The notes below the pieces were generated by a model. That model did not search any database. It was given only the letters and a program-made list of their open reading frames with translations, and had not been told where the DNA came from. DNA of 12,601 bases from Planctomycetaceae bacterium (GTDB lineage Bacteria; Planctomycetota; Phycisphaerae; Phycisphaerales; SM1A02). Positions 7,661 through 12,601 of the stretch are shown here, in pieces (position 1 is the first letter of the stretch; each line of letters opens with the position of its first letter). The position numbers and the translations under genes were made by a program. The stretch is taken from the NCBI GenBank assembly GCA_947474205.1, contig CANJIC010000037.1, positions 1-12,601 on the forward strand. Direction: 5' to 3'.

Positions 7661-9957
7661 GGGCTAAGCAACCCCCGCATTTGCATGGGTTGAAGAACAA
7701 TCCACACTGCAAGAATCCACCATGACATGGCGGCGATCATGCCCATGCACGCGCGGCGCATGACCGCAAGCATTCCTGGCACTGTGTCATGCGTGTGTTC
7801 AATGACTTGCTCGGCGCGCGACCACATCAGCGATACGGTGACCAACAATCCCGCACCCACGATGCACAACTGCGCGGGAATAAGCCATGCTGGCATAATG
7901 GCGCAGCAATTTTCGCTCCACTGCGGCACGCCGAAACCATTCATACCCAGGTCCTGCGCCGCGCGTTGCAGTGGCGGCCACGCAGAGCGAAAGCCGGTGA
8001 CAAAATGAAATCCTAAATGCGCCAACCACATGGCGATGGATAATGGCAAGAGCGCCAAAGTCAACTGCGCGATCGTGGCGCGAACGTGTTGCGAACATAC
8101 GCGCGCTTCAATCCACGCCGCCAAAACCATTGGCAACGCAATCGCGATCATGCAACTAAACACAATCAGGGTGACGGCCACAACGTTGGAGCCAATCCAT
8201 TCGCGACACTCTTGCACCATGACAAGCATGGGCTCGGTCATGGCCATGGCATTGGCGAACGCGCCCACCGCTATCACCGCCAACAACACAATGAAATCCA
8301 TGCGCTTGGTGAGAACTCCAATACTGGAGCGCCAACCGTCTTGGGCAATATCTGTGAACGGCACGCGCGTGAGCAAACCAATGTTGTCATGCGGACACGC
8401 CGAGACGCAGTCAAGACAAAATGTGCAATCCAAATTGCCCACTTTTTTAGGCATAAACAAGCCAGTTCCGCAACCAGGCGCGGCGGCGTTTCCGCGCAGG
8501 CAATCTTGCGTTTGGCAACTCGTGCACACATCGCTTGAGCGCAGTCGAACCTCTAGCGGACTCGCCACGCTGAGCGCCATTTGATATTGACCGATGGGGC
8601 ACAACCACTTGCAGAATGTTGCGCCCTCAAATAGCAAGTCCACCACCGTCACGACCACAAAGTATCCCACAACAATCCACGCGGTTGCAAAACTGGAATC
8701 CCACAGCGACCAGATTTCGTAACTCAACAACCAGGCCGCAATCAATGCCGCGGCCAACCATTTCGTGCTGAACGCGCGCGGCCAACGAAATCGTGGCGTG
8801 ATGAATCGGCGCAGAAATGTTCGCGGCGCGATCAACGGACATGTCATGCACGCCAAGTTGCCCCCCGCCACCAATGTGATGGCGGCGAATCCGCGCCAAT
8901 GTGTCCAAGTCCATGTGCCCGCGATATTGGTGGATGCTTCTCGCGGACCATACAAACCATCCGCCACAACTAGAAGTGCGCCAAGCAACATCACCCAACG
9001 AAGCGCGCCACGAACTCGCGCGGATTTCAACGCCGCGCCAATGACTGGCAAGGCAAGTACGTCAAAAATCTGTCGCTTGGCGCGACGATTGGAAATTAAA
9101 AATTGCGGCAATGCGATGGATTTGAATTGTTGCGCGCGTTGCGAGCGTGTGCTTGAAAGCGCGCTGAACAGAATCACCACGGCGGGAATTAAATACACCA
9201 ATTGCCCAGGAATCCACATGATTGCCGCGGCTTCTTGCTGATCCGTGAGCGCCGTCACGCCGAAGGTTGGCGCGGTGGATTCATACCAGGGATAAATTGC
9301 GCTTGGCGCAAACGCCAGTATGGCTGCGACGATTGTGTTCGCCACATCCGCGGTGAGCAAATACAAAGGCATGGCAATGCGCGGCCAAGGACTTCGCCAC
9401 GGATACGGCGCCACCACGCTCCACCAAAATAAAATTCCGCCCCATAGAAAAAACATGTGCTCCACCAAATGCCACGCAGGAACTTCAAGCGCCAATTGAT
9501 ACGTCACTGGCAAATGCCAACCCCATGTCAGCAACACCATGGCCAACCAACCGGTGAGTGGATGCGTTAAAAACATTCCACATTGTTGCGCGCGCGGCCA
9601 CGCAAGAATTGGTCCAAGCATGTCGCGGCTCAGCCAACGTGGAACGCCCGCCAACAATGGCGGCATGGGCCAACCCAACAGCAACAACGGCGGCGCGATC
9701 ATTGTTAGTAAAAAGTGTTGCGTCATGTGCGCGGCAAGCAACCATGAAGCCAACGCGTCAATGGGAGATTGCAACGCGATCCACAACGCAATCACGCCCG
9801 CGCTAAAAAAGATTCCGCGTCGCCAACCCCAACGAGTTGGCATGGCGCGATGAAGCCTACGCCAGCCGCGCCAATACACAATTAGAATTGCGCACGCGAC
9901 AAAGGTGAATGGAGCAAGAACATTCCACGCCGACCAAATGGTCGCGGGAGCATTCAT
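7657..9957 (-). CDS. CtaG copper-assembly domain fused to membrane 4Fe-4S polyferredoxin
   Basis: The 766-aa polytopic membrane protein joins two families. Residues 15-265 are a CtaG (caa3-type oxidase assembly) domain of about seven helices, with the conserved HMTQH (77-81) and HLVEH (163-167). A basic cytosolic linker follows (270-310). Residues 315-600 resemble FixG/CcoG, NapH or FesM polyferredoxins: CMTCP (370-374), CKWLCPIGQ (449-457), CTSC with Cys486 (478-486), and a complete 4Fe-4S motif CTFCLDCVSACP (511-522). The C-terminal part (550-766) has about five more helices and HLGFHFVTG (647-655). CtaG is known to be needed for copper loading of heme-copper oxidases, and CcoG is a cupric reductase, so a joint copper reduction and delivery role is inferred. 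The start lies 3 nt after the cytochrome b stop, with AGGA 9 nt upstream. Reading frame and motifs are continuous, so this is not an assembly of two separate genes. Confidence 0.88.
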   Translation of the reverse strand: MNAPATIWSAWNVLAPFTFVACAILIVYWRGWRRLHRAMPTRWGWRRGIFFSAGVIALWIALQSPIDALASWLLAAHMTQHFLLTMIAPPLLLLGWPMPPLLAGVPRWLSRDMLGPILAWPRAQQCGMFLTHPLTGWLAMVLLTWGWHLPVTYQLALEVPAWHLVEHMFFLWGGILFWWSVVAPYPWRSPWPRIAMPLYLLTADVANTIVAAILAFAPSAIYPWYESTAPTFGVTALTDQQEAAAIMWIPGQLVYLIPAVVILFSALSSTRSQRAQQFKSIALPQFLISNRRAKRQIFDVLALPVIGAALKSARVRGALRWVMLLGALLVVADGLYGPREASTNIAGTWTWTHWRGFAAITLVAGGNLACMTCPLIAPRTFLRRFITPRFRWPRAFSTKWLAAALIAAWLLSYEIWSLWDSSFATAWIVVGYFVVVTVVDLLFEGATFCKWLCPIGQYQMALSVASPLEVRLRSSDVCTSCQTQDCLRGNAAAPGCGTGLFMPKKVGNLDCTFCLDCVSACPHDNIGLLTRVPFTDIAQDGWRSSIGVLTKRMDFIVLLAVIAVGAFANAMAMTEPMLVMVQECREWIGSNVVAVTLIVFSCMIAIALPMVLAAWIEARVCSQHVRATIAQLTLALLPLSIAMWLAHLGFHFVTGFRSAWPPLQRAAQDLGMNGFGVPQWSENCCAIMPAWLIPAQLCIVGAGLLVTVSLMWSRAEQVIEHTHDTVPGMLAVMRRACMGMIAAMSWWILAVWIVLQPMQMRGLLSP

Positions 9958-9960
9958 GAA

Positions 9961-11484
9961 TTACTTTCCTGCTTCGCTGGCGACGGCTTTGGGCGCCTGA
10001 TCCGGCGAGGATTGCCGCTCCATTGCGCCTGGAATGGTGGATTCTGGCGCGCCCGCATTGCGCAGGGTTGTCATGAACGCAACCACAGCCGTGGTCTCAG
10101 CGCTGGAAAGATTTTTTCCATAGGCCGGCATGTTGCCGCCACCTTGTTGCACTTGTCGTACAAGCTGGTCCCACGATTTTCGCGAGCCAACATTGTCAAG
10201 ATTGGGTCCACGCAATCCGCCTTCGCCACCCAAACTGTGGCAGTTGCGGCATTGACTGTGTTGCAAGACAAGGGCGCCTTGCATTTCAAGTGGTGTACGT
10301 CCCACTAAATATTTCACGGGCGTTGGCAAACTTGTCCACGCGTCCATGACAGGGCTCCACGCGCTGACCACGCCAAGCCATGTCAATGTTCCCAAAGCAG
10401 TTGCAATAAGCACATAGGCAAGAACAGCACCAGGCCGGCGACTTGGCGCGCGCTCGCCGCGATTAGAAATCAGCGGCAGCCCTAACAAGAACATGACAAC
10501 GATTGGCGGCGCTATGAGCAACACCGCGGTTTCAATTTGCGGAGGCATAAGCGCCATAGCCGTGAAGATCCAAAGGAATGCGTAATCAGGCCGCGGGTTG
10601 GCATCAATGATTGTTGGATTGGGAATGCCGTTTGGACCAACTGGTCCCAGATACCACGCCAAGAAACCAACAATGATCAGCATCAATCCACAGAACACCA
10701 TGTCGCGTTGCGCCGCGTCCGGCATAAATGCCACGCCTGTCTTCTTGATGCGCTCCTCATATTCTTCCACATAGGTTTTAGGATCGACCACCATGCCTGG
10801 CTTGGGCATTTCACTAATTCCGTTTTTCAAAATCAGCGCCATATGCGCGCCAATCAGAGCAATTGTGAGGCCGGGCAATACAAAAACATGCAGCGCGAAG
10901 AAACGACTCAGCGTGGCGCCGCCAATGTACGGGCCGCCCAACATGACATTACGCATTTGGTTTCCAAGCACCGGCACGCGGTCCACAATGGCCGCGCCAA
11001 TACCAAGCCCCCAATACGCATCTTGATCCCAGCGCATGATTTGTCCAGTGAAGGCCAACGCCAATGTGCAGAACAGCAACAACACGCCAACCATCCACAT
11101 GAGTTCACGCGGAAACTTGAACGACGCGTGCAAGAACACTTGGCTCATGTGGATCAACACCATCAGAATCATGGCATTGCTGCTCCATGCGTGCAGCGCC
11201 CGCAACATCCAACCAAATGGAACTTGGTGATCGATGTATTCCAGACTGGAATACGCCTCCGCCGCGCTTGGCACGTACATGGTGGCGAGCAAGATTCCAG
11301 TGACCACTTGAATGCTGAAGAACATTAGCGAGGCGCTGCCGAAGACATACCACCACTTGGCGTCGCGCGGAACGCGGTGCGTTAAAATTGGCTGCACAAA
11401 AGTAATCACGCCCGATCGCGACTCAGTCCAACCGAGCAGACCTCGAACCATTTTTATGCCAGCATTTTTTATGTTGCTAAACAT
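9961..11484 (-). CDS. Cytochrome b fused to C-terminal cytochrome c domain (bc complex)
   Basis: This is the quinol-oxidising core of a bc/b6f-type complex. The 507-aa product has about eight membrane helices. The b-heme ligands are His98 and His112 in helix B (H-x13-H) and His199 and His214 in helix D (H-x14-H, the b6f-type spacing). The Qo-site motif that is usually PEWY or PDWY reads PDYA at 299-302. After the last helix comes a c-type domain with CRNCH (412-416) and a likely axial Met452 in NMPAYG. It is placed on the periplasmic side and may replace cytochrome c1. The start is taken at ATG 11484, which overlaps the Rieske stop (TAATG), with GGAG 11 nt upstream. An in-frame start at 11553 would overlap the Rieske gene by 70 nt. 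The final 25 residues are an Ala/Pro/Ser/Lys-rich tail. Confidence 0.93.
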   Translation of the reverse strand: MFSNIKNAGIKMVRGLLGWTESRSGVITFVQPILTHRVPRDAKWWYVFGSASLMFFSIQVVTGILLATMYVPSAAEAYSSLEYIDHQVPFGWMLRALHAWSSNAMILMVLIHMSQVFLHASFKFPRELMWMVGVLLLFCTLALAFTGQIMRWDQDAYWGLGIGAAIVDRVPVLGNQMRNVMLGGPYIGGATLSRFFALHVFVLPGLTIALIGAHMALILKNGISEMPKPGMVVDPKTYVEEYEERIKKTGVAFMPDAAQRDMVFCGLMLIIVGFLAWYLGPVGPNGIPNPTIIDANPRPDYAFLWIFTAMALMPPQIETAVLLIAPPIVVMFLLGLPLISNRGERAPSRRPGAVLAYVLIATALGTLTWLGVVSAWSPVMDAWTSLPTPVKYLVGRTPLEMQGALVLQHSQCRNCHSLGGEGGLRGPNLDNVGSRKSWDQLVRQVQQGGGNMPAYGKNLSSAETTAVVAFMTTLRNAGAPESTIPGAMERQSSPDQAPKAVASEAGK

Positions 11485-12017
11485 TAGACTGTTTGCTCCA
11501 AGCCGGGAAGTCGTCCGGCATCGATCAACAAACGTCCATCCACTATCTTCCATTTGTATTCAAACAATCCCCGTGGTGGCGGACCGCTGGCGTGGCTGCC
11601 GTCCTCGTAATAGACACCACCGTGGCATGGGCACATGAACAACTTGCTTTGTTGAAACCATTTCACGGGGCAGCCTAAATGCGCGCAATTCACGGCAAAT
11701 ACTTGAAATTGCGCGGGCTTGTACGAGCGCACCCACACCGCTTGCTCCGCGCTGACGCCATCAGTTGGCGCGGCGTTTGGATTGGTGAATTTGCCCAGAC
11801 GTGTTTCGCCTTCCGGAAAATCCGCAGTGCCGCCCAAATCAATCCATGAGTTCTTGTACTTCTTCAACGCTGGCGTAATGGCGTAGCCAATAATTGGAAT
11901 GGATGCGATTGCTCCACCGATACCCATGAGACCAATTCCAAATTTCAACATGAATCCACGGCGCGCGCTTGGTGGCGGTGGTTGATTTAAAGGTGTGTTT
12001 GAACAATCGCAACTCAT
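11484..12017 (-). CDS. Rieske 2Fe-2S protein of the bc complex
   Basis: The 177-aa product is the high-potential iron-sulfur subunit that takes the first electron from quinol and passes it to cytochrome c. The N-terminus has a twin-arginine motif, ARRGFMLKFG (19-28), before a hydrophobic segment (27-50). This suggests Tat export with an uncleaved anchor, as in other Rieske subunits. The cluster-binding loops are CAHLGC (111-116; ligands Cys111 and His113, disulfide Cys116) and CPCHGG (129-134; ligands Cys129 and His132, disulfide Cys131). SGPPPRGL (144-151) is the Pro loop over the cluster. An N-terminal MSCDC is unusual, with no assigned role. The start has a strong AGGAG site 6 nt upstream. 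The gene starts 9 nt after the cytochrome c stop and its own stop overlaps the cytochrome b start. Confidence 0.96.
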   Translation of the reverse strand: MSCDCSNTPLNQPPPPSARRGFMLKFGIGLMGIGGAIASIPIIGYAITPALKKYKNSWIDLGGTADFPEGETRLGKFTNPNAAPTDGVSAEQAVWVRSYKPAQFQVFAVNCAHLGCPVKWFQQSKLFMCPCHGGVYYEDGSHASGPPPRGLFEYKWKIVDGRLLIDAGRLPGLEQTV

Positions 12018-12023
12018 GTGGCG

Positions 12024-12028
12024 CTCCT
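12024..12028 (-). promoter_or_regulatory. Ribosome binding site of the Rieske gene
   Basis: AGGAG on the minus strand lies 6 nt before the ATG at 12017. It overlaps the TAG stop of the upstream cytochrome c gene, which couples the two genes closely. Confidence 0.75.
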
Positions 12029-12601
12029 ATTGCTTTTGACCGGCCGTTGAACGAAGAAACACAACGACATCAGAAATTTCTTGCGATGAAAGTTTGCGGT
12101 CCGCCGCTTGATGGGGAAACGGACCACTCCACCCTGGCATGCCGCGCTCTGGTCTGCCAAACAAAATTGCCGAGCGAAGTCCTTGGTCCGTGATCAAGCG
12201 CAAATAATTTGGATCGGTCACGCTGCCCGCGCCTGTAACACCTTTAAAGTTTGGCGCGCCGTGGCATGATTGACATGTTGCGGCGTACACCGCTTGACCA
12301 TTGGAAGCATTGCCCGCAGGCGCCAACTTGACCGACCAGGGAATGCTCAACGCCACACCATTCTTGCCCCACGCATCCAGCATGCCGTCAACAAAGTCCG
12401 CGACTTGTTTTGGATTCCAATGCGCCAGCGAAGCCGGTCCAGAACCAGGGCAAAAACCGCCCGGAACACCGTTGGTTGTGATGTTGATCAATGACTCGCG
12501 GCCAACACTAGCCAAGTAATTTGCATCAGCCAATTGACGCGCCGCGCCATTGACACCATTGGCTCCGTGGCATGCGGAACAATTTTCCGCATAGTTGGTC
12601 A
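12027..12601 (-). CDS. Di-heme cytochrome c, 5' end outside the window
   Basis: The open frame runs off the right edge, so the start is not visible; at least 190 residues are encoded here. Two c-heme sites are seen: CSACH (codons at 12581-12567) and CQSCH (12275-12261). The second domain has a likely axial Met in RGMPGW (12140-12138) and a typical final helix, EISDVVVFLRS. In the first domain the segment where NGVPG-x-MPAF is expected reads NGVPGGFCPG, with Cys at 12452-12450 instead of Met. The protein probably carries electrons between the bc complex and an oxidase, or is a subunit of one of them. Being directly upstream of the Rieske gene, it belongs to the same operon. An in-frame TTG at 12533 is not the start, because the first heme motif lies upstream of it. 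Confidence 0.9.
   Translation of the reverse strand, partial: TNYAENCSACHGANGVNGAARQLADANYLASVGRESLINITTNGVPGGFCPGSGPASLAHWNPKQVADFVDGMLDAWGKNGVALSIPWSVKLAPAGNASNGQAVYAATCQSCHGAPNFKGVTGAGSVTDPNYLRLITDQGLRSAILFGRPERGMPGWSGPFPHQAADRKLSSQEISDVVVFLRSTAGQKQ

Noticed and set aside
10537..11328. Open frame of 263 codons on the plus strand inside the cytochrome b gene
   Set aside because: It is antisense to a well-supported gene. The product is rich in His, Asn and Gln with no domain, typical of a shadow of hydrophobic coding sequence.
11485..11553. Longer cytochrome b starting inside the Rieske gene
   Set aside because: The 23 extra residues are not family-like and overlap the Rieske C-terminus; the TAATG junction is a normal coupled start.
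12027..12533. Cytochrome c as a complete gene starting at TTG 12533
   Set aside because: The frame continues upstream without a stop to the window edge and includes a CSACH heme motif, so the gene is 5'-partial.

Overview
The window comes from a Gram-negative-type bacterium with an aerobic respiratory chain. A Tat-type Rieske protein, c-type cytochromes and a signal-anchored SIMPL protein indicate a periplasm. The cytochrome b fused to a c-heme domain and the CtaG/polyferredoxin protein would fit Planctomycetota or a related environmental phylum. That placement is a low-confidence inference; nothing in the window fixes the taxon. I see no mobile element, CRISPR array, tRNA or rRNA, and no gene-free stretch longer than 300 bases.

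Left part (1-3206, plus strand). purA (adenylosuccinate synthase, GTG start) is followed 18 nt later by uppS (undecaprenyl diphosphate synthase), probably as one transcript. A 184-nt intergenic region that looks A+T-richer than the flanking genes follows. It holds two perfect inverted repeats and a possible promoter ahead of a SIMPL/DUF541 exported protein. A hairpin plus T-tract closes this strand at about 3171-3206.

Right part (3234-12601, minus strand, read right to left). One tightly packed gene row runs: di-heme cytochrome c (5' end outside the window), Rieske Fe-S protein, cytochrome b with a fused C-terminal cytochrome c, a 766-aa CtaG/4Fe-4S polyferredoxin fusion, a small signal-peptide protein with one C-terminal membrane helix, a 905-aa PAS/GAF hybrid histidine kinase, and an FMN-dependent 2-hydroxy-acid oxidase. 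Junctions within the respiratory part are +9 nt, TAATG (1-nt overlap), +3 nt and ATGA (4-nt overlap). The kinase follows after 15 nt and the oxidase after 38-83 nt depending on its start.

How it works together. The first three proteins form an alternative quinol:cytochrome c oxidoreductase with b6f-like heme spacing, a divergent Qo motif and no separate cytochrome c1. The next two look like an oxidase copper-assembly module: CtaG is a copper-delivery factor for heme-copper oxidases, and the fused part resembles the CcoG/FixG/NapH polyferredoxins, of which CcoG is a cupric reductase. The fusion therefore suggests coupled copper reduction and delivery, and is the most interesting item here. The kinase has lost key ATP-binding residues, so it may be a pseudokinase sensor. 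Oxidase structural genes are not in the window and may lie upstream beyond 12601.
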